From contig AP025576.1 of NCBI GenBank assembly GCA_022845955.1, positions 4,154,001-4,218,000 of the forward strand: a DNA stretch of 64,000 bases, written 5' to 3'. Each line of letters begins with the position of its first letter. Position 1 is the first letter of the stretch. The position numbers were made by a program, and so were the translations under genes. Under the pieces are notes generated by a model, which was not told where the DNA came from, made no database searches, and worked only from the letters and a program-made list of their open reading frames with translations. The stretch comes from Lachnospiraceae bacterium. Lineage in GTDB: Bacteria; Bacillota; Clostridia; Lachnospirales; Lachnospiraceae. This document shows positions 34,835 through 43,406 of this stretch, one piece after another.

Positions 34835-35086
34835 ATGAATCCGATGAATCCCATGAAATTATTACAGATAAAAGCCTCCTGGGAGCAATTCAAGGCCAGG
34901 CACCCCAAATTCCCGTCCTTCCTGAACGCCGTATCCAAAGGCGCGGTAACGGAAGGGGCACTGATAGAAATGACCATAACCACGGCAGATGGGAAAAAAT
35001 ACAGCTCCAATCTGAAGCTGACGCCGGAGGATATGCAGCTGGTAAATGATATGAAGGATCTGTTTTCCGGCCCGCAGGGGAATTAA
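34835..35086 (+). CDS. Small conserved protein of unknown function
   Basis: An 83-residue soluble protein starting MNPMNPMKLLQIKASWEQF, with a basic, proline-containing first half and an acidic, charged end (LTPEDMQLVNDMKDLFSG). The shape is familiar from small conserved Lachnospiraceae proteins, but I cannot name a function. It has an upstream TATAAT and a strong terminator immediately downstream, and it stands alone, which supports it being a real gene. Confidence 0.7.
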   Translation: MNPMNPMKLLQIKASWEQFKARHPKFPSFLNAVSKGAVTEGALIEMTITTADGKKYSSNLKLTPEDMQLVNDMKDLFSGPQGN

Positions 35087-35097
35087 CGGTTATAGAA

Positions 35098-35135
35098 AAA
35101 GGCCCGGCATACTTTAAAAGGTATGCCGGGCCTTT
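35098..35135. terminator. Bidirectional terminator
   Basis: AAAGGCCCGGCATAC and its reverse complement form a 15-bp stem with an eight-base loop, flanked by A and T runs. It ends both the small gene at 34835-35086 and the convergent secreted-protein gene. Confidence 0.9.
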
Positions 35136-35156
35136 CTGTCCGGTTCTGAGCAGCCG

Positions 35157-35912
35157 TCACAACATGGACTGGAAAAGCTCCGTCATAACCGCCTGCGTCA
35201 TCGCCTGCTGATACTGCAGGGAATAATCCGCAATTTCCTGTTGTATCACTCCCGCCAGCTCCTGTATGGACAAAAGAACCTGCCCGGCTTCGGCAGCTGC
35301 CTGCTGCTGATAAAGAAGAACTGCCTGCTGCTTCGCGTTTGCCACCGCCAGAAGCTGTTCACACAGCACCGCCGCAAACTGATACTGTGCGGCTTCGGCC
35401 TCATTTCCCGCCGCCGCAGCCTGACCGGCCTGTTCCAGTGCCTCCTCCCTGGCTCCCTCCAATTCCTTCTGCTGGGCTGCCAGGCTTACAAGCTGCTGGT
35501 TTTCCAATGCCGCCTGCTGCTGGGGATCCATTTGGTTCAGGGCCTCTATCATCGCCTGATGAGCCGCAATATCCTGCCCGATCTCCGCCGGCCCCTTTAC
35601 GCCCGTCAGCTCTCCTTCCTCATTGAATACAAGGATGGAACTGGCGGTCGCTTTTACTTTAGCCAAAGTGGCATCCATTACATTATATCTCACAAAATAG
35701 GGATCTCCAGCACTTTCCTTCAGGAACTGCATAACCTTGCCGCTGGTATTGCCCATAAACAGGAGCCCTTCCCCGCCGGGTACATCCACCACCAAAACCT
35801 CTCCATATTCATCTGAACGGATGAGTTCAGCCGCATCCGCTTTTACGGGAAGCATACAAAACAAGGCCGCAGCCGCAGCTGCAGCCAGCGTTAACAAATG
35901 TTTCTTTTTCAT
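35157..35912 (-). CDS. Secreted Ala/Gln-rich coiled-coil protein
   Basis: About 251 residues. A signal peptide is clear (MKKKHLLTLAAAAAAALFCML, cut site near ADA-AEL at residue 27). Residues 30-120 are a compact unassigned domain. Residues about 125-250 are glutamine- and alanine-rich with heptad-like spacing (QQQAALENQQLVSLAAQQKELEG, then AAAAGNEAEAAQYQF), most likely a long coiled coil. The start at 35912 has GGAGG seven bases upstream. I do not recognise the family; it is probably exported to the cell surface. Confidence 0.72.
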   Translation of the reverse strand: MKKKHLLTLAAAAAAALFCMLPVKADAAELIRSDEYGEVLVVDVPGGEGLLFMGNTSGKVMQFLKESAGDPYFVRYNVMDATLAKVKATASSILVFNEEGELTGVKGPAEIGQDIAAHQAMIEALNQMDPQQQAALENQQLVSLAAQQKELEGAREEALEQAGQAAAAGNEAEAAQYQFAAVLCEQLLAVANAKQQAVLLYQQQAAAEAGQVLLSIQELAGVIQQEIADYSLQYQQAMTQAVMTELFQSML

Positions 35913-36102
35913 CCTCCTACCTCCATTCCGGAATAATGTATCTTTTCCTATCATACCCACTCCCGGTTGAAAAGACAAGTATAAATCTTCGTAATTCTTC
36001 CCGCTTTTATGCGTTTGTTACTGTCTGCAGCTCCCTGCACCGCTGCCCCGTGGTTATGCCTGCCGGATTTCCCCGGGGCGGCAGCACAGGCATATCTTTT
36101 TA

Positions 36103-36726
36103 TCACCGGAAAGGCATATAACAGACGTCCAGATCCACCGGTGCCAAGATCCCTTCAATAATCCCCTTGCCGGAGTACTGCCAGGCAAAAAGCGGCTGTC
36201 CGATCACCGGCCTGTGGCCATCTGCGGGCGGTTCCTCCGAAAAAGGAAAACTGCGTGATATGGGGTAATCTGCTATCCAGAGCGGACAGTCAAGAGATTC
36301 CCCATCGAAATAGCCCTCCCTGTAAAAAAACAGTCCCGTGTAAATGCCAAACGCATATCCTGCTCCGGCCGCCGTATTCTCTGCGGTCCGGATCAAGCCT
36401 GTAAGAACTTCTTTCCCCCGTGTTTCCAGAGAACGGTCCTCCACATCCCACCATATTCTGCATGTGCGTATCCCATATGCCTGCAGAAGCCGGATTACCT
36501 GATCCGCCTCCTTCTGCGCTTCCGTCGGCAGAAGTGCATATGTATAGCGGTACACATCAAAGGGAATGTCATTCTCCAGACAGCCCCTTACATTTGCCTC
36601 AAACTGCATATCCGCACTCCCATCCCTTCTTACCGCCCGCAGTACAGCGAAGCGGCAGCCTGCCGCCTTCACCTTTTTCCAGTCAATTATCCCCTGATAC
36701 TCGGAAACATCGATTCCTTTCATCAT
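36103..36726 (-). CDS. GH25 lysozyme-like glycoside hydrolase
   Basis: A 207-residue GH25 muramidase-fold protein with the catalytic-region motifs: GIDVSEYQGIIDWKKVKAAGCRFAVLRA near residues 4-31, NDIPFDVYRYTYA near 56-68, and WWDVEDRS near 89-96, with the usual acidic residues. There is no signal peptide, so it may act inside or be released by lysis or a holin; none is seen here. The double ATG at the start sits a few bases after AAAGGGA. It is upstream of no phage genes, so a cell-wall or host-related role is more likely than a prophage one. Confidence 0.82.
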   Translation of the reverse strand: MMKGIDVSEYQGIIDWKKVKAAGCRFAVLRAVRRDGSADMQFEANVRGCLENDIPFDVYRYTYALLPTEAQKEADQVIRLLQAYGIRTCRIWWDVEDRSLETRGKEVLTGLIRTAENTAAGAGYAFGIYTGLFFYREGYFDGESLDCPLWIADYPISRSFPFSEEPPADGHRPVIGQPLFAWQYSGKGIIEGILAPVDLDVCYMPFR

Positions 36727-36796
36727 AGCTATCCCTTTTTCTATCTCTGTTCTTACTATAATATATGAAAAAGGGAAGCCGCCGTATCCTGCTCCC

Positions 36797-37714
36797 CTAA
36801 AAACTGCCGCATGGGTCAAATCCCCGGCCGTCTGCTGCGGGATTTTTGACTTGGGAAAGCAGAAGAAGCCGCGCGGCCAGTTCTCTTCCCATCTTCCCAA
36901 AATACGCCTGCTCCTCCTGGCTAAAGCCCATTCTGGATACCAGCAAAACAAGAAGGGCCCTTATTTTCTCAGATGCCCTATCCAGACTGTCCCCTTCCAG
37001 ATAAACGTAAAGAAGCTTTTGCTCCTCCTTGCCGGTCCGCAATTCCTGTACCGGAGTGTCACCTATCATACACATGACAGCCTGAAGCAGCACCGGATAG
37101 CAGATATTATCCATGTACAGGTTTCTATAATCCGCCTGCTGATTCTCCAGCAGTTCACACACCGCATGCCGCGGAAATTGTCCCAGCAGCTTGTTCTCCA
37201 TGGTAATATGCTTAAGATAGCTGTAAATCCTGTCCACGCCGGTAAGCTTCTCCCCTGCCGCCAAATCCGGATAGTCCAGCATGAGGATTTGATCCTGGGG
37301 GCGGAACCGGGCATCGTATTTCATGAAAAAAGCCGGAAGCCCCTTCCGGATCGTATCCCTGTAATTCAGGCAGCCGTAATCCTCAAAGCCGTCTGTCAGC
37401 TTTTCATACAGTTCCCTTGCCGCCTGCGCCTTCTGCGTCACCTTCTGATATCCTTTATCATAAGCCTGCCTGGCCCCCAGGCCTTTTCCCGGAGATGTAA
37501 CCCCATACGGATTACCGGAAAAGCATTCCTGGATACAGTAACAGACTGCCTCCATAAGCACCGCCGCTGTCTCATAGGTCACCGAACTGCTTTCCCTGGA
37601 GGTATATTTATCCGTAAGCCAGGCGGCTACGGGTAAAAGCTCCGCCATATCATAGTCCGCCACTTTTCCATTTTGAATGGAAAGTTTTTCTTCCATGGAA
37701 TGTATTTCTTCCAT
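36797..37714 (-). CDS. DUF6179-like protein
   Basis: A 305-residue protein, all helical by appearance and without membrane segments or signal peptide. The start MEEIHSMEEKL follows AGGAG at six bases. Recognisable repeats are absent; conserved-looking blocks are YETAAVLMEAVCYCIQECF near 45-63, GYQKVTQKAQAARELYEKLTDGF and MFCMIGDTPVQ-type hydrophobic segments further on. In Lachnospiraceae this family occurs next to the DUF6323 family, as here, so I use that name tentatively. The function is unknown; the pair is probably cotranscribed. Confidence 0.62.
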   Translation of the reverse strand: MEEIHSMEEKLSIQNGKVADYDMAELLPVAAWLTDKYTSRESSSVTYETAAVLMEAVCYCIQECFSGNPYGVTSPGKGLGARQAYDKGYQKVTQKAQAARELYEKLTDGFEDYGCLNYRDTIRKGLPAFFMKYDARFRPQDQILMLDYPDLAAGEKLTGVDRIYSYLKHITMENKLLGQFPRHAVCELLENQQADYRNLYMDNICYPVLLQAVMCMIGDTPVQELRTGKEEQKLLYVYLEGDSLDRASEKIRALLVLLVSRMGFSQEEQAYFGKMGRELAARLLLLSQVKNPAADGRGFDPCGSF

Positions 37715-37774
37715 TCCCGCTCCTATCCGCCTGCGTCCACAGGCACACAACTATATGCAGACCTCTCTGAACCG

Positions 37775-38314
37775 TTACCAAAATAATTCCTTTACCACAT
37801 CCATATACAGCGTTTCATCCCAACGCTCCTCCTCACTCAGCTTCTCATATTCCCCATTTCCGCCGCTTTTACGGTATCCTGTATATCCGGCGCGGATCGC
37901 GGAGGCAAACCGGGGCAGGCAGGTGCTCCGCAGATATTCCGTGTCCCCCATACAGATATCCTCAAACTGTTCCTTCATGAAAGCCAGAAGTTCATCGTCC
38001 GTCAGCTGATCCGCCGCTTCGTTTTTAAAACAGTAGAAAATATCCTGAAGTTCCTCCATCGTTTCTTTGTAAGTATCCTGAGTAATATAGGAGGAATCAC
38101 AAAAAGTAAAGATAAGTTTATCCAGAATCCCGCCGCCGAATTCCACTCTCCGGTACTTTTTCAGGCTTTCATTCCTGCAGATCACCAGTTCGTGCGCCTC
38201 CTGTTCCGTAAGGCTTAAACCGAACCGGGCCGTCTTTTCATTGCAGTCCATAAGAACAGACATTTCCCGCTTCTCTTTTTCCGCCAGAATCATTTCATAA
38301 AATTTTTCATCCAT
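37775..38314 (-). CDS. DUF6323-like protein
   Basis: A 179-residue protein, mainly acidic and helical: MDEKFYEMILAEKEKREMSVLMDCNEKTARFGLSLTEQEA at the start, then ICRNESLKKYRRVEFGGGILDKLIFTFCDSSYITQDTYKE. No membrane segment or cofactor motif is visible. It is the first gene of a pair with the DUF6179-like gene and has its own promoter (38378-38406). The start is chosen for AAAGGGA upstream. I infer a shared complex with its neighbour. Confidence 0.65.
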   Translation of the reverse strand: MDEKFYEMILAEKEKREMSVLMDCNEKTARFGLSLTEQEAHELVICRNESLKKYRRVEFGGGILDKLIFTFCDSSYITQDTYKETMEELQDIFYCFKNEAADQLTDDELLAFMKEQFEDICMGDTEYLRSTCLPRFASAIRAGYTGYRKSGGNGEYEKLSEEERWDETLYMDVVKELFW

Positions 38315-38377
38315 ATCCCCATCCCTTTCTGTTATCCCATCCCCTTGTTTTACCCATTTTTCCCGCCGGGAATGCCT

Positions 38378-38406
38378 ATTATACGTCCGCGCCGCATCCA
38401 TTACAA
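38378..38406 (-). promoter_or_regulatory. Promoter of DUF6323/DUF6179 genes
   Basis: TTGTAA (38401-38406) and TATAAT (38378-38383) on the minus strand, 17-base spacer, about 60 bases upstream of the DUF6323-like start. Confidence 0.65.
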
Positions 38407-38446
38407 GACTTGACATTTTCCACTTTTTATGATACGATAGTAATCG

Positions 38447-38484
38447 AAAAAGAGATAGAAGCGTTGACGCTCCTATCTCTTTTT
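38447..38484. terminator. Terminator of the GGDEF/EAL gene
   Basis: AAAAAGAGATAG and CTATCTCTTTTT form a 12-bp stem, extended by an inner AGCGT/ACGCT pairing, with a T-run in both directions. It lies 10 bases beyond the stop of the GGDEF/EAL gene. Confidence 0.88.
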
Positions 38485-38494
38485 ATTTATTCTG

Positions 38495-41050
38495 TCATGA
38501 CAGCCATTGTTCCTCAAAAACCTCCGCCCTTACCGGCTTTCCGAAATAGTATCCCTGTATCAGCTCCAGGCCCATTCCTTTTACCACTTCATATTCTTCC
38601 CGGCTTTCCACGCCCTCCAGGCAGACCTTTTTGCCTACGTCATGGCACAGCTCCGTTATGGCTTTTACAAACGTTGCATTAAACAAATCGGTGGTGATGC
38701 CCTTGACAAAGCCCCTGTCGATTTTGACCACGTCCACAGGGGTGCTTTTCAGGGAAAACAGGGAGGAATAACCGATGCCGAAATCATCCATCGCCAGCAT
38801 GATGCCCGCCTGCTTCATTTTATCCAGGATATCCCTGGTTCCCGCCGCGTCCTTCATCAGATAGGTTTCCGTCAGCTCCAGTATGACGCCCTCAGGCGGC
38901 ATCCGAAGTATCTCCAGTGTCTCGCGTATTCCCTCCACAATATCTCCCTCCAACAGCTGCCGGTATGAAAGGTTGACGCTGATATGGAAATCCGGCTTTC
39001 TTTTCCGCCATCTCCCGCACTGCTCCACTGCATGATACAGAATCCAGCTGCCCATCGGGATAATCAGCCCGCTCTGCTCCAGCAGAGGGATAAACTCTAC
39101 CGGTGAAATATCCCCATACTTCGGGCAGTGCCACCTGGCGAGAGCCTCTGCACCGCAGATTTCCCCGGTTTCCGCATATACCTGGGGCTGATAGCTGACG
39201 GAAAAACCGGTGAAGCCATGTTCGATGCTCTCCCTGAGCAGCTCCGTCAATTCAAGCGACCGTTCCTTTTCCCTGATAAGTTCCACGGAAAACAGGGTCA
39301 TCCGGTTTTTCCCCTTCTGTTTGGAATGCTCTAGGGAATAGTTGGCAAATTTCAACAAATCCAGGTAATTGTCCGCATCGGACGGATAAACCGCACAGCC
39401 GGCGGATATAGTGCAATAGTACTTTTTGCCGTTATATTCCTGCTGCCGGCAGAATTTATTCTGTATGCCGCCAAAGATCTTCTGCGCCTCCCGCTCTTCC
39501 CCGTTCAATATCAGGATGCCGAATTCATCGCCGTCCAGACGGTAAATCGATGCATTGGGGGAAAGCATTTGGGAAATTTTCTGTGCCGTCGTCCGGAGCA
39601 CCCCGTCCCCGAAAGCTCTGTCATACAAATCATTCACATTTTTAAAGGAATCCATATCCAGGATCATAACATCCATCCGGTTCCGTTTTTCATGGTCCGC
39701 CAGATACTTCTTGATATTACCCTCAAAGGCAAACCGGTTAAAAAGCCCCGTCATATGATCCGTCCGGTTTACTTTTCCCAGATTCGTAATCAAGCCGGCA
39801 AACAGATCCGGCCGTCCCTGGGAATCCTTCAGCATCCGTCCTCTACAGCGCAGCCAGATCCATTCCCCCCTGGTATTCCTGGCCCTGTATTCGATATTGT
39901 GGGAATTTACTCTTCCGTCCGCAATGTCCTGATTGCTTTCTAAAAAACCTTTTTCATCGTCGGGATGTATCATACCGCTCCAGAAAGCCGCCGCATTCTC
40001 CACAATCTCCCCCGGCAGCCCGAACTCCTTCACCATGGCCGGCGGATACCGGAAAACACCTGTTTTCATGTTTCCCACAAATACATAATCATCCGTACTC
40101 GCCGAAAGGGCGTCGTATAAATGATCCTTATCATACCGGAAGGTATCCGCCGTTTCACCGGCCCCGCCGGTTGTCAGAAGCTCCTCCTTTGCCCGTCTGA
40201 TATGATAATCCCTCTTCTGAAGGTACATTTTCTCATCCGCCTGTCTGATGATCTCCAATATGGAATTCCTGTCACCGGGATATACTTCCGTCAGCCCCGC
40301 GCTGAAGGATACCTGCTGAACCCGTGAATCCTTCTCCTGTGCTTTCCGGAACCGATCTTCTATTTCTCGAATACGCGCTTCCGCTTCCGAAAGGCTCACT
40401 CCGTAAAAAGCGAGGACAAATTCATCACCGCCCATCCGGAATACCATATCACGCTCCTTCAGGCATTCTCTGACCGCATCAGCCAGACATGACAGAAGCT
40501 GGTCCCCTTTTGCATGGCCATACCTGTCATTTATCTTCTTCAGTTCATTGACATCCATCAGGGCAACGGTAATAATAGCGTTTTCCTTCCGGCCCGTTTC
40601 CATCCGTTCCGCCAGCATTTCCCTTCCGGCCCTGCGGTTATGGATTCCTGTCAGGTCATCGAACCTGGCACACCGGGACAAAAGTGTATATTCTGTAACG
40701 TCGGTAAATTCACTCACATAGTAGCGCTTCCCGTTCCACTCCGTCCAATTGTCATAATGCCTGTATACCCGCCCCGTCTTTGTATTCTTCTCATCCCAGA
40801 CAACAGGAGGGCATCCCGCTTCCCTGTCTTTTCTGCTGCAGAACGGGCATTTTCCCGTCATTCCTTCCTGCAGAAGCTGCCAGCACGGCTTTCCCTCCGG
40901 GTGCTCCAAACGGAACTCCCTTTTCATGGCGTCATTCATATAAACAATTGTTTCCGTCTCCGCATCCAGAATATATATATTCGTCTGCAGCCGGTTGAAA
41001 ACTTCTGTAAAAAAAAGCGCATCAAAATCATCAACTCTTCGCGTATCCAT
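38495..41050 (-). CDS. PAS-GGDEF-PAS-GGDEF-EAL cyclic-di-GMP enzyme
   Basis: An 851-residue soluble signalling protein. Residues about 10-125 are a PAS-like domain with a cysteine trio (CPFC near 68-71, C80). GGDEF domain 1 (135-295) has the intact active motif RMGGDEF at 206-211. A second PAS (310-430) precedes GGDEF domain 2 (440-590), whose motif is LDGDEF, a change that usually lowers cyclase activity. The EAL domain (600-845) has GAEALARW, VNLSYRQL, ELTETY, DDFGIGYSS, VVKIDRGF and EGVES, all expected for an active phosphodiesterase. It may thus both make and break c-di-GMP. No membrane segment is seen. Confidence 0.93.
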   Translation of the reverse strand: MDTRRVDDFDALFFTEVFNRLQTNIYILDAETETIVYMNDAMKREFRLEHPEGKPCWQLLQEGMTGKCPFCSRKDREAGCPPVVWDEKNTKTGRVYRHYDNWTEWNGKRYYVSEFTDVTEYTLLSRCARFDDLTGIHNRRAGREMLAERMETGRKENAIITVALMDVNELKKINDRYGHAKGDQLLSCLADAVRECLKERDMVFRMGGDEFVLAFYGVSLSEAEARIREIEDRFRKAQEKDSRVQQVSFSAGLTEVYPGDRNSILEIIRQADEKMYLQKRDYHIRRAKEELLTTGGAGETADTFRYDKDHLYDALSASTDDYVFVGNMKTGVFRYPPAMVKEFGLPGEIVENAAAFWSGMIHPDDEKGFLESNQDIADGRVNSHNIEYRARNTRGEWIWLRCRGRMLKDSQGRPDLFAGLITNLGKVNRTDHMTGLFNRFAFEGNIKKYLADHEKRNRMDVMILDMDSFKNVNDLYDRAFGDGVLRTTAQKISQMLSPNASIYRLDGDEFGILILNGEEREAQKIFGGIQNKFCRQQEYNGKKYYCTISAGCAVYPSDADNYLDLLKFANYSLEHSKQKGKNRMTLFSVELIREKERSLELTELLRESIEHGFTGFSVSYQPQVYAETGEICGAEALARWHCPKYGDISPVEFIPLLEQSGLIIPMGSWILYHAVEQCGRWRKRKPDFHISVNLSYRQLLEGDIVEGIRETLEILRMPPEGVILELTETYLMKDAAGTRDILDKMKQAGIMLAMDDFGIGYSSLFSLKSTPVDVVKIDRGFVKGITTDLFNATFVKAITELCHDVGKKVCLEGVESREEYEVVKGMGLELIQGYYFGKPVRAEVFEEQWLS

Positions 41051-41186
41051 AAAAGCTCCCTCTGTTACGATACCGTGTACACAATTTCATTATAAGCTTT
41101 TACGGTCTGTTGTACAAGTGCGAAATATAAATGGGTATATATAAAAATTCCCCCGGTTGGATCACCGGCCCTTAGCAGCAATGCAG

Positions 41187-42671
41187 CTATCTTCGCGGCC
41201 TGCGTCCGCTTCCTGCATTCCGCATCCTGCCGCCTCTTCTTCTTTTCCTCCAGCGGTATTTCCAAATCTGCCGGCGTACCAGCATGACGGTACCCAGGAT
41301 AACTGCGGCAGCCGCCAGTATCCCCAGCGGGATATACCACCAGCGGAAGCCGGCATCCCCATCCTTTTCCTCTTCGGCCGGCCGGGTTTCCGTTTCAGGC
41401 TCCGTTTCCTCCGGCTCCGCTTTTGTCCGCAGGAAATCAGGAAGGGTTATGGAAGCCTGTCCCACCTCACGGGTGCCGTATGTATATTCCAGCACACCGG
41501 TATCCGCGTTCTCCTCCGCTGCTGCCAGCAGAAGCATGGGCTTCAGATCTGAGAAATTCACCTGGGAAGGGATGATCACATAACCGTCCTGCGCCACCTG
41601 TACAGGTACCGTCTCCACTTTTTCCGTTCCGTCCGCCGCCTTTACAGGCACTTTTATTTCACCCGCTTCACTGGTTCCGATATCCACCTTTTTAAAATTA
41701 TCAAAGCAGAAGTCAAACAGGGATGCGGTATCCACATATACCTGACGGCCTTCCGTTTTCATGGTTACACAGATAAGCTCCATGTCGTCCCTGGCTGCAC
41801 AGGTGACCAGCGTATTTTTCGCAACTACCGTATACCCGGTTTTTCCGGCAAAAACACCGTCATAATGATATTTGCCGCTGCAGATCATCTTATGGTGGTT
41901 AGACATGGGAATCAAATCCGGCTGTTTGTCCGTGGGCTGGATCTCATAATATACGGTCTTGGACACGGTTCTGAAAATCTCATGCGTCAGGGCTTCCCTG
42001 GTGATCAGCGCCATATCATAGGCACTGGATACATGCCTTTCATCCGGCAGCCCATGCGGATTGACAAAATTACTGTCCTGGCAGCCCAGCTCAACCGCCC
42101 GCTTATTCATCATATCCGCAAAATTTTCAATGGTACCGCCCACATGGACGGCCAGGGCATAAGCCGCATCGTTGGCAGAGGCCAGCATCATGGCATACAG
42201 GCAGTCCTCTACCGTCAGCTCCTCATCCTCATCCAGGGCAATATGGGAGCCCTTATCCTCCATATAAACCGCTTCGTGGGGAACCTTCACCAATTCATCC
42301 AGTTCACAGTTTTCCATGGCGAGAAGGGCTGTCATGATTTTCGTAATGCTGGCAGGGTAATATTGGGCGTGCATGTTCTTGCTGTACAGGATGGTTCCGG
42401 TGGAAACCTCCATCACTATGCCCGATTCCGCAACCACCGAAGGTCCTGACGGCCAGAAAGCATCGGCTCCGGAGCCGTCACCTTCCGCCGTGGCTTCCTG
42501 TTCCGTTTCCCTTCCGCCGGACTCCGTTTCCTGCCCGCCTTCCGTGTTATGAACCATTTCGTCTTCAATTGTACTGATGGTATTTCCCACCGCAAGTGCG
42601 GTTATCGGGGAAGAAATAAGAAAAAAAGAAGAAAGAATTGCCGCTGTAGCCGGTATCCATTTATATTTCAT
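41187..42671 (-). CDS. D-alanyl-D-alanine carboxypeptidase (DacF/PBP6-like)
   Basis: About 494 residues. A signal peptide (MKYKWIPATAAILSSFFLIS) leads to a low-complexity linker and a serine peptidase domain with the penicillin-binding motifs SITK (in ASITKIM near residue 108), SAN (in LASANDAA near 168) and KTG (in AGKTGYT near 299). Near residues 330-400 is a beta-rich C-terminal domain, and the end has a membrane helix (YIPLGILAAAAVILGTVMLV) and an arginine-rich tail, so it is anchored by its C-terminus. It trims stem peptides of peptidoglycan. A TTGACT-17-TAATCT promoter precedes it. A divergent blaI-like gene lies upstream. Confidence 0.88.
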   Translation of the reverse strand: MKYKWIPATAAILSSFFLISSPITALAVGNTISTIEDEMVHNTEGGQETESGGRETEQEATAEGDGSGADAFWPSGPSVVAESGIVMEVSTGTILYSKNMHAQYYPASITKIMTALLAMENCELDELVKVPHEAVYMEDKGSHIALDEDEELTVEDCLYAMMLASANDAAYALAVHVGGTIENFADMMNKRAVELGCQDSNFVNPHGLPDERHVSSAYDMALITREALTHEIFRTVSKTVYYEIQPTDKQPDLIPMSNHHKMICSGKYHYDGVFAGKTGYTVVAKNTLVTCAARDDMELICVTMKTEGRQVYVDTASLFDFCFDNFKKVDIGTSEAGEIKVPVKAADGTEKVETVPVQVAQDGYVIIPSQVNFSDLKPMLLLAAAEENADTGVLEYTYGTREVGQASITLPDFLRTKAEPEETEPETETRPAEEEKDGDAGFRWWYIPLGILAAAAVILGTVMLVRRQIWKYRWRKRRRGGRMRNAGSGRRPRR

Positions 42672-42757
42672 CAGGGGGTATACTCCTTGCAAGTTTCTAA
42701 CATTCCGATCTCCCGCTGTCCGTAAGACGCAGAGGGATGAAAGGACTCTCAACTAAA

Positions 42758-42786
42758 AGATTACCTCCCCTGGAATATCAAGTCAA
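42758..42786 (-). promoter_or_regulatory. Promoter of carboxypeptidase gene
   Basis: TTGACT (42781-42786) and TAATCT (42758-42763) on the minus strand with a 17-base spacer, about 90 bases upstream of the carboxypeptidase start. Confidence 0.65.
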
Positions 42787-42887
42787 GCAGATTATCTTCT
42801 ATTTCCCCTCAAAAGTAACTTTTCAGGCAGGTAATTTATGGAAATTGCAGGTTTTTCCCAATTCTTAATTTTTCTTGAAGATGAGAA

Positions 42888-42916
42888 TTGACAAATGGCC
42901 CGCATATCCCTATACT
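42888..42916 (+). promoter_or_regulatory. Promoter of blaI-like gene
   Basis: TTGACA (42888-42893) and TATACT (42911-42916) with a 17-base spacer. A TTAC-N4-GTAA dyad (42925-42936) lies about 10 bases downstream and could be the repressor site. Confidence 0.72.
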
Positions 42917-42954
42917 TTCTATTATTACAACCGTAAGAAAGGTTGAGGTATTAT

Positions 42955-43338
42955 ATGAAGGCTCTCCCACAGATATCGGAAGCGGAATTCCAGGTCATGA
43001 AAATCGTATGGGATCATGCGCCCATAAGCACAAACCAGGTGACTGCATATCTGACCCGGACCACCAGATGGAGCCCTAAAACCATACAGACCATGCTGAA
43101 ACGCCTTGTGCAGAAAAAAGCCCTCACTTATGAAAAGGAGGGCCGGGTATTTATTTACACCCCGCTGGTTGGGCAGGAAGAATACATAAACCAGGAAAGC
43201 CATCATTTCCTGCAGCGTTATTTTAACGGCAGCATGACCTCTATGCTGGCCTCTTTTCTGGATGCCGAAACACTTACCCGGCAAGACCTGGAGGAGCTGA
43301 AAAATCTGATATCCGCCCGCACATCCGATCCGTCCTGA
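42955..43338 (+). CDS. BlaI/MecI/CopY family repressor
   Basis: A 127-residue winged-helix protein: ISEAEFQVMKIVWDHAPISTNQVTAYL near residues 7-33, then TRWSPKTIQTMLKRLVQKKAL near 38-58 and EGRVFIYTPLV near 64-74, the pattern of BlaI/MecI repressors of beta-lactam resistance. No BlaR1/MecR1 sensor or beta-lactamase gene lies next to it, so it is an orphan; the divergent D,D-carboxypeptidase is a plausible target. The start at 42955 has GAGGT seven bases upstream. Confidence 0.9.
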   Translation: MKALPQISEAEFQVMKIVWDHAPISTNQVTAYLTRTTRWSPKTIQTMLKRLVQKKALTYEKEGRVFIYTPLVGQEEYINQESHHFLQRYFNGSMTSMLASFLDAETLTRQDLEELKNLISARTSDPS

Positions 43339-43406
43339 TATATCATCACGGATACCCTGGGGCATTACAGCCGGCGGAGATGGCGGCAGGATTCCCTGGG
43401 GGTTAT

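Noticed and set aside
36103..36726. Prophage endolysin
   Set aside because: The GH25 gene has no holin, tail or other phage genes nearby.
38410..38438. TTGACA-17-TACGAT on the plus strand
   Set aside because: It would start a transcript a few bases before the terminator at 38447 and there is no gene; probably chance within the opposite promoter region.
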